Of a DNA stretch of 58,269 bases, positions 9,008-18,190 are shown piece after piece; within the stretch, counting starts at the first letter, position 1; every line of letters starts with the position of its first letter. Location of the stretch: contig JAQBZH010000013.1 in the NCBI GenBank assembly GCA_027622005.1, forward strand, positions 1-58,269, written 5' to 3'. A program made the translations under genes and the position numbers. The stretch comes from Bacteroidota bacterium (GTDB taxonomy: Bacteria > Bacteroidota > Rhodothermia > Rhodothermales > UBA10348). Under the pieces are notes generated by a model. That model searched no databases, was not told the origin of the DNA, and worked only from the letters and a program-made list of their open reading frames with translations.

Positions 9008-9481
9008 TTATGGCAACGTCGCGATACATTCAACTTCAAAAAGTGCTCCTAGAGCCAATCCCTTAGATCCAAAGGCAGAGCGAGCTGGCTTAGGGCCGGG
9101 GAAATATTGGACGTAAACCGCATTAAAATCGGCCCAACGGCTCATATCCTCGATCATGACTAGACATTTGACCACTCGGTCCATCGAGGAGCCAAATTGT
9201 TCAGCCGTAATTTTGATATTGTTCATTACCTGATGAGCCTGCTCATCAAAGCCGCCTTCCGGAAACTCACGTGTGCCGGGCATAACGCCAATTTGACCGG
9301 ACATATACAACATGTTTCCGACCCGAACTGCTTGTGAAAACGGAGCATCCGGGAGCGCACTTTCACTGTTGAGGAATTCCACTTCTGGCTTTGGAGTCTC
9401 GACTGGTGCTATTTCGGCGAGTTCGCTTTGTTGGCAGCCCGTAAAGGTCAAAAAGAGGGCGAGCGCAATTAGATATTTCAT
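9008..9481 (-). CDS. RidA-family lipoprotein
   Basis: A 157-residue RidA/YER057c/UK114-family protein, but with a lipoprotein signal (LTFTGC, residues 11-16), so it is placed outside the cytoplasm. The domain spans about residues 35-155: PFSQAVRVGNMLYMSGQIG, then AHQVMNNIKITAEQFG, VVKCLVMIEDM, and the closing PARSAFGSKGLALGALFEVECIA. The conserved Arg of the RidA active site is in PARSAFG. Cytoplasmic RidA deaminates reactive enamines; the role of lipoprotein versions is unknown. It follows the M20D amidohydrolase by 11 bases, so both are probably one unit acting on an exported amide or amino-acid derivative. Confidence 0.85.
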   Translation of the reverse strand: MKYLIALALFLTFTGCQQSELAEIAPVETPKPEVEFLNSESALPDAPFSQAVRVGNMLYMSGQIGVMPGTREFPEGGFDEQAHQVMNNIKITAEQFGSSMDRVVKCLVMIEDMSRWADFNAVYVQYFPGPKPARSAFGSKGLALGALFEVECIATLP

Positions 9482-9492
9482 GATACTATTGA

Positions 9493-10785
9493 TTATTGGG
9501 TGGATGCTTGATTCATGTAATCTAGCGTCAGATTTATCAGCGTGCGAAGTCCCAGTTTCATCCCAGATTCGTCGATAAAAAAGTCAGGAGTGTGATGGGA
9601 TACTTTAACATCGGCGGGAACGGAAAGGGGCTTTCCCCCCACAAATAAAAACAACCCGGGTACTTCATTGGCGAAAAATGAAAAGTCTTCGGCGCCGGTT
9701 CTGGCATCGATCAAAACAACATTTTCTTTGCCGGCCGTACGTTCCAGCGTATCCATCATTTGGTCGGTCAGCCCAGGATCATTAAACGTGACCGGATAGT
9801 GAGCGCTGTAAGGCAAATCGACAACGGCGGTAGCACCATTGGACTCAGCCGTATTAGTTACAATGGTTCGAAAACGGGAATGAAGCTGCGTGCGCATTTC
9901 GGGATCGAACGTGCGAATGGTTCCGATCATTTCCAGCTCTTCCGGGATGATATTGGACCGGACTCCGCCGTGAATGGCCCCGACGGTCACCACGGCCGCC
10001 GCCTTGGTCAATTCGAGGCTACGACTCACAATCGTTTGAAGATTATTGACGATTTGAGCGGCTGTTACGATAGGGTCAACGCCCATCCAGGGAGCAGATC
10101 CGTGTGCTTGTTTGCCTTTAACGGTAATTCTGAAGTCATCGACGGCGGCCATCATGCCTTTTGGCCGATATTCAAGCTTTCCAACATAAGTCCCGGCAGC
10201 TATGTGTAGTCCAAAAATGACGTCTACACCCTCCATCACGCCTTCCGAGACCATCAATTCCGCACCGCCGTCTTCTCCCGGAGGAGCTCCTTCTTCGGCG
10301 GGTTGAAAGATGAATTTAACCGTTCCATGGAGTTGGTCGCGCATCCCGGCGAGCGCCTCGGCGGCCCCCATAAGCATAGCCACGTGGGTATCGTGTCCGC
10401 AGGCATGCATGACCGGCACTTCTTCACCTCGATAAAGACTGATCACTTCCGATTTGAATGGAAGATCGACGCGTTCTTTTACCGGAAGCGCGTCCATATC
10501 CGCTCGAAGGGCAACGGTTGGGCCCGGAAAGGCTCCTTTCAAGATCCCGATCACACCAGTATGCGCCACTTCCGTGGTCACTTCGAGACCCAGATTGCGC
10601 AGATGTTCAGCCACTACGCCGGCCGTCCGAAACTCCCGGTTGGATAGCTCAGGATTGGCATGGAAGTCTCGCCGCCACTCAATAACCTTGGGCTCGAGCG
10701 CATTGGCAATTTGATCCACCAGGTCCTGCGCCCCAACGGGCGCAGCAACCATGATGGTTATAAGGCAAAGGAATAACTTTCTCAT
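9493..10785 (-). CDS. M20D amidohydrolase (hippuricase/IAA-amino acid hydrolase type)
   Basis: A 430-residue zinc or manganese amidohydrolase with a signal peptide (ending VGAQ, about residue 20). Visible metal and active-site motifs: ALRADMDALP, HACGHDTHVAMLMGAAEAL, FQPAEEGAPPGEDGG, FGLHIAAG and the C-terminal GAEDFSFFANEVPG. The small dimerisation domain (DDFRITVKGKQAHGSAPWMGVDP) sits in the middle as usual. M20D enzymes hydrolyse N-acyl amino acids such as hippurate or indoleacetyl conjugates. Its export suggests use of external conjugates. It is followed directly by the RidA lipoprotein. Exact substrate not inferable. Confidence 0.9.
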   Translation of the reverse strand: MRKLFLCLITIMVAAPVGAQDLVDQIANALEPKVIEWRRDFHANPELSNREFRTAGVVAEHLRNLGLEVTTEVAHTGVIGILKGAFPGPTVALRADMDALPVKERVDLPFKSEVISLYRGEEVPVMHACGHDTHVAMLMGAAEALAGMRDQLHGTVKFIFQPAEEGAPPGEDGGAELMVSEGVMEGVDVIFGLHIAAGTYVGKLEYRPKGMMAAVDDFRITVKGKQAHGSAPWMGVDPIVTAAQIVNNLQTIVSRSLELTKAAAVVTVGAIHGGVRSNIIPEELEMIGTIRTFDPEMRTQLHSRFRTIVTNTAESNGATAVVDLPYSAHYPVTFNDPGLTDQMMDTLERTAGKENVVLIDARTGAEDFSFFANEVPGLFLFVGGKPLSVPADVKVSHHTPDFFIDESGMKLGLRTLINLTLDYMNQASTQ

Positions 10786-10850
10786 GGGCTGAACACAATT
10801 TTGGTGAGCCCAAAGAAACCGCGTTTAAGGGTCGCAATCAAGGGGCGACC

Positions 10851-11591
10851 TTATTTGGCTTTCAGTTCTTTGAGGCGTGCAGCGGCCGGGCTTCTCGCGT
10901 CAAGAACAACTGCTTTTTCGTAGGCCTCGATAGCTGCTGGGATTCGGTCCAACTTTTCGTTCATTTCACCGATTCCGGTCCAAATGGAGGCAGATTCGGG
11001 AAATCGCTCGGCGTTCATCGAATAGATGATCAGTGCATCTTCAAATTTGCCTTCGCTAGCTAAGTCTTCAGCAACTGTATTCGTCTCCCACTCCCGGAAA
11101 TCATAGGCTCCGACGTCGCTAAAGTCCGACTGAAGTTCTTTGAACTTATTTACGGCGGCTTGACCACCGCTCTGATGCGCGGCTAAAAGCATTTCCTGAG
11201 CTAATAAACGCGGCTTCGTGGTTCCGCGGTGGCACGTTTTGCACGTTACGACAACTGGCGGATCATCCCGATTTGGCACCGATGGCAGGAGTTCATTGTT
11301 GATGGCAGCCACCATTCGAAGCATTGCCCGGGCCTTTTCTTTATTTGGATTCTCGTCGCTTGCAAAGTCGTTGCCTTGACCATCTGCGCCGAGCGCATGA
11401 CAATGAGTGCAACGGACATCAAGCGCAAAGGCAAATTGACGCATTTCCGCAATCAATGCTTGTCTTGAGATGTCTTTCGGAAATACTTGAAGGTTGGTAA
11501 GCGGATCTTGACCCGCCGCTTGTTTTACCACTAAGCCGGAAACAGCCAGGGTGAACATCACCAGAAAAACAGAACAAATTCGAATTCGCAT
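10851..11591 (-). CDS. Reaction-centre-type cytochrome c with TPR tail
   Basis: A 246-residue exported c-type cytochrome. I use the ATG at 11591 rather than the TTG two codons upstream. After a signal peptide (to about residue 28) come two haem-binding motifs, CTHCH at 61-65 and CKTCH at 117-121, with the pattern EMRQFAFALDVRCTHCH resembling the photosynthetic reaction-centre cytochrome subunit family. The last 80 residues (about 165-246) form TPR-like helices (EDALIIYSMNAERFPESASIWTGIGEMNEKL...). Such proteins occur in many non-phototrophs and probably carry electrons in the periplasm. No photosynthesis genes are nearby. Confidence 0.85.
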   Translation of the reverse strand: MRIRICSVFLVMFTLAVSGLVVKQAAGQDPLTNLQVFPKDISRQALIAEMRQFAFALDVRCTHCHALGADGQGNDFASDENPNKEKARAMLRMVAAINNELLPSVPNRDDPPVVVTCKTCHRGTTKPRLLAQEMLLAAHQSGGQAAVNKFKELQSDFSDVGAYDFREWETNTVAEDLASEGKFEDALIIYSMNAERFPESASIWTGIGEMNEKLDRIPAAIEAYEKAVVLDARSPAAARLKELKAK

Positions 11592-11681
11592 AATCAAAAC
11601 CTCTGGGTAAATGATTTAATTGTACTGAATGGTATTTAATCGTGCGATCCTATTCCGATGAAGTCGAAGGCCGCCGTGATA

Positions 11682-12005
11682 TTAGTCCTCCTTGGCAATA
11701 AGCACGGCCGTTCCATAAGCCAAGAGTTCTGCAGCCCCAGCCATTACCTGACTCGTCATAAACCGAACATTGATCACAGCATCTGCGCCCTGAGACTGCG
11801 CATCTGCCCTCATCCGGTCCAAGGCTGCGTTGCGAGCTTCCGTAAGCATTTCGGTGTACTCTTTGATTTCCCCGCCTACAATCATCCGAAAACCAGCCAT
11901 GATATCTTTACCGATATGCTTAGCTCTAATCGTGTTGCCCCTCGCAATACCAAGGGTTTTAGTAATCTTATAGCCGGGGATAAAATCCGTATTGACAACG
12001 ATCAT
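11682..12005 (-). CDS. YbjQ/UPF0145 family protein
   Basis: A 107-residue cytoplasmic protein matching the YbjQ (heavy-metal-binding domain DUF74) family. Visible family signature: YKITKTLGIARGNTIRAKHIGKDI, then the helix ARNAALDRMRADAQSQGADAVINVRF and the C-terminal strand LLAYGTAVLI. Family members form ring-like pentamers; metal binding has been suggested but the role is unknown. It stands alone between the cytochrome gene and the AI-2E gene, 71 bases from the latter's stop. Confidence 0.88.
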   Translation of the reverse strand: MIVVNTDFIPGYKITKTLGIARGNTIRAKHIGKDIMAGFRMIVGGEIKEYTEMLTEARNAALDRMRADAQSQGADAVINVRFMTSQVMAGAAELLAYGTAVLIAKED

Positions 12006-12076
12006 GGATTTGACAAATTGGTATTCAAAACTCCAACTTCATTCTTGGTGATGATTTATCGGTTCACCAAAAAAGG

Positions 12077-13162
12077 CTAGGAATCGGAAGACATTGAATC
12101 CGGGCGCTGGCCGAGACTTTCTGCAAAAGCATCTCCGTACATATACCAGACGGCAATAAACAAAGATGCAATGATGGGTCCTAGGATAAAACCAATGCCT
12201 CCAAAGAGGAAGATGCCGCCCAATGTGCTTAGCAATACCATCAAATCCGACATTTTCGTATCGCGTCCGACTAACCAAGGGCGCATGAAATTGTCGATGG
12301 TACCAACTACCAGGGCGCACCACAAGGTAAAAAGAAGTGCAACCCAGAACGGACCCTGTATGAACAATACAATAGCTGCCGGAATCCATATTAACGGGGA
12401 ACCAATGGCTGGAATGATAGACAAAACCATCATTACGGTTGTCCAAAAAGCCCATCCTGGGATCCCCACGATCCAAAATGCCAACCCGGCAAGCGCCCCT
12501 TGAATGACTGCTATCACCAAGGAGCCTTTTAAAACCGCTTTGACCACAGAAACGATCTTTTGGATCAATTCCTGTTCGGATTCGGGCGGTAAGGGGATGT
12601 AATATAGAATCTTATCCAAAATGGCACTGCCATCTCGAATGAAAAAGAACATCGAGTACACTAGGACAAAAAGCTGAAGAGTGAAAGCCGCTGTACCGCG
12701 CGTAAATCCAACAACACTATTGGCCAGAAATTGTCCGGTAGAGCGAGTTACTTCGCTCAATTTGGCAAGAAGTTCAGCTTGTTCGGGTAAAAATCTCCCC
12801 AAAAAGGGATACGTCGACATCAATTCATTCCAACTAATGGCATCAATAATTTGTGATTCAATCCATGGCCTTGCCGATTGACTTACGTCCAACGCTTGGG
12901 CGGCCACTAGACCAAAAAAGCCGAAAACGGGGATTGCGACGATGAAAATGAAGATCAGCAGCGTCAAGATGGCGATATACCCGGGTTTCAGCTTGAGCTT
13001 GGAGCACAGATACCTGTGAACCGGATTCACTAGCGCGCTGAAAATGGCGGCTAGAAAAAGCGTGATCAAAAAGCTACGAACCATCCACAAAAATAGAATC
13101 GTGATGGCCACAACCAATCCGAATAAAAATCGACGCTGGAAGCGATCTAAATCTGACAGCAT
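12077..13162 (-). CDS. AI-2E family transporter (TqsA/YdiK-like)
   Basis: A 361-residue membrane protein of the AI-2E (UPF0118) family, with about eight hydrophobic helices. N-terminal helices are at about residues 13-50 and 62-90. The central soluble region (SQSARPWIESQIIDAIS...) is followed by the hallmark C-terminal segment: GIPGWAFWTTVMMVLSIIPAIGSPLIWIPAA, NFMRPWLVG and LLSTLGGIFLFGGIGFILGP. Members export autoinducer-2 or act as Na+(Li+)/H+ antiporters; the substrate here cannot be decided. The gene is transcribed divergently from the phosphate genes at 13310. Confidence 0.88.
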   Translation of the reverse strand: MLSDLDRFQRRFLFGLVVAITILFLWMVRSFLITLFLAAIFSALVNPVHRYLCSKLKLKPGYIAILTLLIFIFIVAIPVFGFFGLVAAQALDVSQSARPWIESQIIDAISWNELMSTYPFLGRFLPEQAELLAKLSEVTRSTGQFLANSVVGFTRGTAAFTLQLFVLVYSMFFFIRDGSAILDKILYYIPLPPESEQELIQKIVSVVKAVLKGSLVIAVIQGALAGLAFWIVGIPGWAFWTTVMMVLSIIPAIGSPLIWIPAAIVLFIQGPFWVALLFTLWCALVVGTIDNFMRPWLVGRDTKMSDLMVLLSTLGGIFLFGGIGFILGPIIASLFIAVWYMYGDAFAESLGQRPDSMSSDS

Positions 13163-13309
13163 TTGAATTGTTGTGCGTTTTGTCGGGGAAATTCTTGCAT
13201 CGAGAATATAGCGTCTTTCTACTCATTATTGTCGGAATCTCGGAGGTCATTCTCTATTTTTGAATCTGATTTGCGAACGAATTGAACTGAACTTTCAGCT
13301 TGAATCATT

Positions 13310-13993
13310 ATGCTAGGGACAAATCCTCTTGGCCGCTTGTTCGGTCCCAATCCATTTAGCCTCCTTAAACAACACATGCGGTTGGCAAAGGACTGTGCGG
13401 AGCAACTCCCTGCGCTTTTCGGAGCCATATTGGAGGGTAATTCGGAAGAAATTGCACGCCTCCAAGGGGAGATCGATCGGCTAGAGAACGAAGCAGATCA
13501 GGTCCATAAGACCGTTCGGCAGCATTTGCCTCGAACGTTTATGCTTCCTGTAGATCGTAGGGACCTACTGGATTTGCTGGAAATGCAGGACAAAATTGCC
13601 AATGTCACACAGGATATTGCTGGGCTGTTGGTTGAGCGGCAAATGCAGATTCCCTCCGGAATTTCAGAACCGCTTATGCCCTTTGTTCGGGAATGCGTTG
13701 GGGTGGTTCGACTTACCGCCACGATTATGGAGGAAATGGACGAACTTTTGGAAACCGGGTTTTCCGGACCAGAGGCGCGAAAAGTGAGTGAAATGATAGA
13801 TCGGCTCAACGACGCCGAACAGGAATCAGACAATACGGGCGCAGCCGTGTCAAGAGCACTTTTCGCGCACGAAGATCAAATAAACCCTGTCTCTGTCATT
13901 TTTTGGTATCGACTGTTGGAGTGGATCGGAGATACCGCTGATTATGCCGAAGCGGTCGGAAATCGACTTCGACTCATGATTGCCCAACGATAA
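13310..13993 (+). CDS. DUF47 (PhoU-like) phosphate transport regulator
   Basis: A 227-residue all-helical protein of the TIGR00153/DUF47 family, related to PhoU. The opening LFGPNPFSLLKQHMRLAKDCAEQLPALF and the metal-ligand helices EIARLQGEIDRLENEADQVHKTVRQHL and DRLNDAEQESDNTGAAVSRALF carry the repeated ExxxD-type acidic signature. The segment DPINPVSVIFWYRLLEWIGDTADYAE-like near the end is also typical. Genes of this family lie directly upstream of PiT transporters and are thought to control them. Here the pit gene follows after 32 bases, consistent with one operon. Confidence 0.9.
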   Translation: MLGTNPLGRLFGPNPFSLLKQHMRLAKDCAEQLPALFGAILEGNSEEIARLQGEIDRLENEADQVHKTVRQHLPRTFMLPVDRRDLLDLLEMQDKIANVTQDIAGLLVERQMQIPSGISEPLMPFVRECVGVVRLTATIMEEMDELLETGFSGPEARKVSEMIDRLNDAEQESDNTGAAVSRALFAHEDQINPVSVIFWYRLLEWIGDTADYAEAVGNRLRLMIAQR

Positions 13994-14025
13994 TCTCCTT
14001 TTTTGAACCTTTTCGCAGTTGACAC

Positions 14026-15291
14026 ATGGAAATTATTGCACAATATGGCCCTTGGTTTATCGGATTAGCCCTCGTCTTCGGTCTGTTTATGACCTGGGGC
14101 GTGGGCGCCAATGATCTAGCCAACGCCATGGGCACCTCTGTTGGGGCAAAAGCTCTAACTGTCAAGCAGGCCATAATCATCGCTGCAGTTTTCGAATTTG
14201 CCGGTGCCGTTCTAGCTGGTGGGAGTGTCACAAGTACGGTTCGAAAGGGTATTATTGATCCGGCTGGATTGACCGATAACCCGGAATTCTTGGTCTATGG
14301 GATGTTGGCTTCACTGCTGGCAGCCGGTTTTTGGTTGATGACGGCATCTTGGAAAGGATGGCCAGTATCTACCACTCATTCTATAATTGGAGCTCTTGTT
14401 GGTTTTGGAGTGGTTGGAATTGGCGCGGATAGCGTCCAGTGGGGTCAGGTTGGGGCGATCGTGGCATCTTGGGTCGTGTCGCCTATTCTCGGAGGCCTCC
14501 TGGCTTTTACTTTGATGCACTCCGTTCGGGCGCTGATTTTAAACCAGGAGGATCCTTTTGAGGCGGCTCGTAAATGGGGGCCTTACTACATCTTTTTTGT
14601 AGGTTTTATCATTTCTTTGGTGACCATCAGCAAAGGATTGACCCACCTTGAAATCGAAATCAGCACGATCAACAGTTTATTGTTGGCGGTTGGAATGGGA
14701 ATCGTAACGGCCCTGGCAGGAGGCATCCTGCTGCGACGGGCCAAGCGCGACCTCGAAGCCGAGAAAGGTCATCGCTTTTTTAGTGTCGAAAAAGTCTTCG
14801 CTCCAATGATGATTTTTACGGCGTGCGCCATGGCTTTTGCGCACGGTTCCAACGACGTGGCCAACGGCATCGGGCCGCTCGCGGCCGTGGTTAGTATTGT
14901 TGGATCGGGAGGAGAGATTCTTCAAAAGTCAGGACTTCCCATTTGGGTTTTGCTGGTCGGAGGAATTGGTATTGTTGCCGGCCTGGCAACGATGGGGTAT
15001 CGGGTGATGAAAACCATTGGCACACGCATCACCGAATTGACCCCCACTCGCGGATTTTGTGCGGAATTAGCTGCGGCATCGACCGTCGTTATAGCATCCG
15101 GAACCGGACTTCCCGTTTCAACCACTCACATCTTAGTTGGGGCAGTAATGGGCGTTGGTTTGGCGAGAGGAATTGGAGCGTTGGATTTGGGTATGATTCG
15201 AAAAATTATCATGTCTTGGATTATTACCCTTCCGATTGCTGGCGCCTTATCGGCCATTTTCTTCTTCATGCTTCTCTTCATTTTCGGGTAA
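14026..15291 (+). CDS. PiT family inorganic phosphate transporter
   Basis: A 421-residue Na+- or H+-coupled inorganic phosphate permease of the inner membrane, with about ten helices. Both copies of the internal family repeat are visible: VGANDLANAMGTSVGAKAL near residue 26 and AHGSNDVANGIGPLAAV near 273. The paired WPVSTTHSIIGALVG and LPVSTTHILVGAVMG motifs are also present. The large cytoplasmic loop between repeats is short. It lies 32 bases after the DUF47 regulator and six bases before the GH18 gene. The substrate is probably phosphate, but sulfate-permease relatives (CysP) exist in the same family. Confidence 0.93.
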   Translation: MEIIAQYGPWFIGLALVFGLFMTWGVGANDLANAMGTSVGAKALTVKQAIIIAAVFEFAGAVLAGGSVTSTVRKGIIDPAGLTDNPEFLVYGMLASLLAAGFWLMTASWKGWPVSTTHSIIGALVGFGVVGIGADSVQWGQVGAIVASWVVSPILGGLLAFTLMHSVRALILNQEDPFEAARKWGPYYIFFVGFIISLVTISKGLTHLEIEISTINSLLLAVGMGIVTALAGGILLRRAKRDLEAEKGHRFFSVEKVFAPMMIFTACAMAFAHGSNDVANGIGPLAAVVSIVGSGGEILQKSGLPIWVLLVGGIGIVAGLATMGYRVMKTIGTRITELTPTRGFCAELAAASTVVIASGTGLPVSTTHILVGAVMGVGLARGIGALDLGMIRKIIMSWIITLPIAGALSAIFFFMLLFIFG

Positions 15292-15297
15292 GCTTTC

Positions 15298-16335
15298 ATG
15301 CGCTTATTAGGCTTGATTGCGCTCCTAATTCTGGTACTACCCGCGCACGGGCAGGAAGTAATAGTTTATGGCGGAAGCGGAAGCGGCCGGGGCGCCGATG
15401 AGTTTTTAGCGCGCGCCGACCAAATCGATGTGATATCTCCCCAGGTCTATGGGGTGGACTCGCTGGGCGTAGTAACCGGAGGGGTTCCGGAGCGGCTGTT
15501 GCGTGAATCCCGGGAAACGAATACGCGCCTTATGCCGCTCATTATGAATCCCGGTTTCAATCAGGCGCAGATCCATGGACTATTGGGAAATTTGGCCGCT
15601 CAGGCCAAAACCATCGATTTTATGGTGAAGGAGGGCGTTAAGCACGGATTTTGGGGTTGGCAGTTCGATTTTGAAAATATCCATTCATCCGATAGAGATG
15701 CATTTACGGCTTTTTTTAAGGCAGCAGCGGCTGCTCTGCACTTGGCTGGGATGACCGCCTCCGTAGCCGTGGTTCCAACCAACAACGTGGCCGAAGAACG
15801 AGGTTTCTCGCGTTATATGCAGGACAACTGGCGCGGCAATTTTGATATGGTCGAGTTGGCTGCCGCCGGGGATTTTATTTCGTTGATGACCTACGCTCAG
15901 CACGGTGGACCGACGGCTCCTGGACCGATCGCAGGCCTCCCCTGGATGAAGGAAATGTTAGATTATGCCCTTTCTTTGGGTATTCCGGCGGGAAAAATCT
16001 CGCTAGGTCTTCCGTTTTATTCCGGGTACTGGCATCCTGATTATTTTTCTGACGGGATGGCTCGAGTCAGGGGCAATGAAGTGTCTTTTTCCAGAGCCTC
16101 GGAACTGTTAAAAGCCAATAATGTGGAGATGATCTGGTTACCCGATCAAGGTGTTTCGTACGGATTTTGGCAGCAGTACGGTGTTTTTCACTGGGTTTTT
16201 CTGGAGAACGTGCGCTCATTTCAAGCCAAAATCGACTTATTTCACGCTTATCCGGGGTTGAGAGGGGTATCAATTTGGGTGCTTGGTGCCGAAGACCCAG
16301 CCGTTTGGGAAACTATTCGGGAAACTTTTCACTGA
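15298..16335 (+). CDS. Glycoside hydrolase family 18 protein
   Basis: A 345-residue exported protein (signal peptide to about residue 18) with a GH18-type barrel. The catalytic DxxDxDxE strand appears as WGWQFDFENIH, with Asp124 and the acid Glu126; the upstream Gly/Asp positions are less canonical. SLMTYAQHG near residue 198, GLPFYSGYWHP and the end strand LRGVSIWVLGAED fit the family. GH18 includes chitinases, endo-N-acetylglucosaminidases and cortical-lytic-type hydrolases. This one lacks chitin-binding domains, so the substrate is open. It starts six bases after the phosphate transporter, but the functional link is not obvious. Confidence 0.78.
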   Translation: MRLLGLIALLILVLPAHGQEVIVYGGSGSGRGADEFLARADQIDVISPQVYGVDSLGVVTGGVPERLLRESRETNTRLMPLIMNPGFNQAQIHGLLGNLAAQAKTIDFMVKEGVKHGFWGWQFDFENIHSSDRDAFTAFFKAAAAALHLAGMTASVAVVPTNNVAEERGFSRYMQDNWRGNFDMVELAAAGDFISLMTYAQHGGPTAPGPIAGLPWMKEMLDYALSLGIPAGKISLGLPFYSGYWHPDYFSDGMARVRGNEVSFSRASELLKANNVEMIWLPDQGVSYGFWQQYGVFHWVFLENVRSFQAKIDLFHAYPGLRGVSIWVLGAEDPAVWETIRETFH

Positions 16336-16349
16336 GATGAGCCTGTGTT

Positions 16350-17306
16350 TTACTGGGCTCTGAGCGCTTCATTAAGGAATTTTTTTGCGCGGCTTTCCGA
16401 CCAATATTGGCCTTTTTGTTGAAAGCCGACGTGCCCTCCAAATCGGGGACGTTCAAGCGTGAGAGCGGGGTTTTTGTTGGTCTGGGTAACTGGATAACAG
16501 CTTTCGGATAGAAATGGATCGTCTAAGGCATTGACCAATAAGGTGGGCACGCGAATGTCAGGGATGAAGGGGTTAGAGCAACATCTTGCCCAGTAATCTT
16601 CCGCATCTTTAAAACCGTTTAGCGGGGCGGTATATCGATCATCAAATTCCTGAAAAGAAGAGATCTTGTCAAAGCCATCGGCGCTAACTAGATCCGGAAA
16701 CTGCTCGGCCTTGACCAGGACTTTAACCTTTAAGAGTCGCAGAAAATTCCACATATAGAGTCTGTTTTCGCTACGAGTCAAGGCTAGAGAGCTGCCCTTC
16801 AAGTCAGATGGAACTGAAAAGGCTACCGCTGCTCGAACCGGCGTTTGGAGCCCCATTTCGCCCAAATATTTCAATAAGACATTACCGCCGAGACTAAATC
16901 CTATCGCGGCTATGGTGGAGTACTTCAGTTGGATTTGGTCGATGATAAAACTAAGATCGTCAGTGGCACCGCTGTGGTACGAGTAGGGCTTTCGGTTCAT
17001 TTCGCCCGAGCAACTGCGGAAATTCAGGGCCAACACGTCCCAACCATCGGTACTAAGCGCCCGAACCATGCCGCGCATGTAGGGTCTATCTGCAGAGCCT
17101 TCCAATCCGTGCAGCACAATGACGACTCGTTGATTACCAGATCGCACCCAATCCAAGTCCAAAAAGTCTCCGTCGGGGGTTTCAAGACGCTCACGGACGT
17201 ACTTTGGCGCCGGAACGTACCTGAGTTTGCTCGCATAAACAGTGTGAATGTGGCACGGCCTGAGCAGGAGAGAAGGTTTGTATAATTCTGGAGATGATGG
17301 GGTCAC
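16350..17306 (-). CDS. YheT-family alpha/beta hydrolase
   Basis: A 318-residue cytoplasmic alpha/beta hydrolase of the YheT/ABHD1-3 family, with a GTG start at 17306. Visible motifs: VIVLHGLEGSADRPYMRGM (oxyanion region), the nucleophile elbow GFSLGGN with its Ser, the acid-bearing strand VPTLLVNALDDPFLSESCYP, and the catalytic His in RFGGHVGF. It also has the early PWLxxxHxxT-like PCHIHTVYASKLRY segment of this family. The substrates are probably short acyl esters or lipids, but none is proven. The gene is convergent with the GH18 gene. Confidence 0.88.
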   Translation of the reverse strand: MTPSSPELYKPSLLLRPCHIHTVYASKLRYVPAPKYVRERLETPDGDFLDLDWVRSGNQRVVIVLHGLEGSADRPYMRGMVRALSTDGWDVLALNFRSCSGEMNRKPYSYHSGATDDLSFIIDQIQLKYSTIAAIGFSLGGNVLLKYLGEMGLQTPVRAAVAFSVPSDLKGSSLALTRSENRLYMWNFLRLLKVKVLVKAEQFPDLVSADGFDKISSFQEFDDRYTAPLNGFKDAEDYWARCCSNPFIPDIRVPTLLVNALDDPFLSESCYPVTQTNKNPALTLERPRFGGHVGFQQKGQYWSESRAKKFLNEALRAQ

Positions 17307-17381
17307 AGTGCCAAAAGAAGTAATTAGATGGAGGTCCGGCAGCGGTTTCTAGCCCTAATTTTCAAAGAGTTGCCATCTAAT

Positions 17382-17504
17382 CTAGCCCATTTTCGCAAGG
17401 GCCACCTCACCTTTCATTTCGGTGATCAGCGCTACTCGATCCGATTGCGCAGCGGCGTCAACTATCACCCAAAACCTATGGCGAGGGCTAAGACAAATAC
17501 TTGA
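17382..17504 (-). pseudogene. Possible decayed C-terminal gene fragment
   Basis: On the minus strand a 40-codon open stretch ends in TAG at 17382 and reads as a protein-like tail: FWVIVDAAAQSDRVALIT followed by EMKGEVALAKMG. It has no good start codon and meets an in-frame TAG upstream at 17505. The composition (hydrophobic strand, amphipathic helix, few rare residues) is unlike random intergenic DNA. I do not recognise the family. It may be the remnant of a lost gene or a very short gene starting at an internal GTG. Confidence 0.3.
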
Positions 17505-17552
17505 CTAGACGATTGATCTATTTCTTCCAGCAACCTAAGCGTCTGGCTGGGT

Positions 17553-18095
17553 TTAACCCTTTTGCAATTCGGTCAATGCCGCTAGCACTTCCGCCGAATG
17601 AGGGTCGGGTTTTACACTCATGAACACTTTCGCCACCTTACCTTCCGGGTTGATCACAAAAGTATTTCTGGCTGATAGAACTGCGGTTCCAACTCCTCGG
17701 ATTGATCCATAGGATGATGAAACCATTCCGCCAACATCAGCTAGTAACTTGAATTCGAGGCCTTCCTTGGCGCAGAAATCGGCATGGGATTCAGCGCTGT
17801 CTACGCTCACACCCAAAATAACGGCGTTTTTCTCGTGATAGAGTGCTTGATCCCGTTGAAAATTGTGCGCTTGAAGGGTACAACCGGAAGTAAAGTCCTT
17901 AGGATAGAAATAAAGAACGACCCATTGACCGAGATAATCCGAGAGTTTTACTTCAGTCCCTTCGTTCGAAACTAAAGCAAATTTCGGGGCCATGTCGCCG
18001 ACTTTTGGTGGGTCATCGCCGGAGTTGAAGGAAAAGAAACCAAAGGTTACGAGGCCTAATACGGCTAACACAGCGGCGGATTTGAGCATTTTCAT
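17553..18095 (-). CDS. Peroxiredoxin, Bcp/AhpC-TSA type, exported or anchored
   Basis: A 180-residue thiol peroxidase. The N-terminus (residues 5-23) is a hydrophobic signal or anchor, so it probably acts in the periplasm. The peroxidatic Cys72 lies in FYPKDFTSGCTLQAHNF, and the following strands (AVILGVSVDSAESHADFCAKEGLEFKLLAD) match the Bcp/PrxQ type. The resolving cysteine found five residues after Cys72 in E. coli Bcp is absent here, so it may use the later DFCAKEG cysteine or act as a 1-Cys enzyme. It reduces hydroperoxides. Its neighbours do not suggest a pathway. Confidence 0.88.
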   Translation of the reverse strand: MKMLKSAAVLAVLGLVTFGFFSFNSGDDPPKVGDMAPKFALVSNEGTEVKLSDYLGQWVVLYFYPKDFTSGCTLQAHNFQRDQALYHEKNAVILGVSVDSAESHADFCAKEGLEFKLLADVGGMVSSSYGSIRGVGTAVLSARNTFVINPEGKVAKVFMSVKPDPHSAEVLAALTELQKG

Positions 18096-18190
18096 TGCAG
18101 TAGGAAATTGGGTCTAGGGGAGTCGTGCATACACCCATTGGGGCGCCGCGTTCCATTTTTTACGGGTGATAATGGTGCGACGGCCATGAA

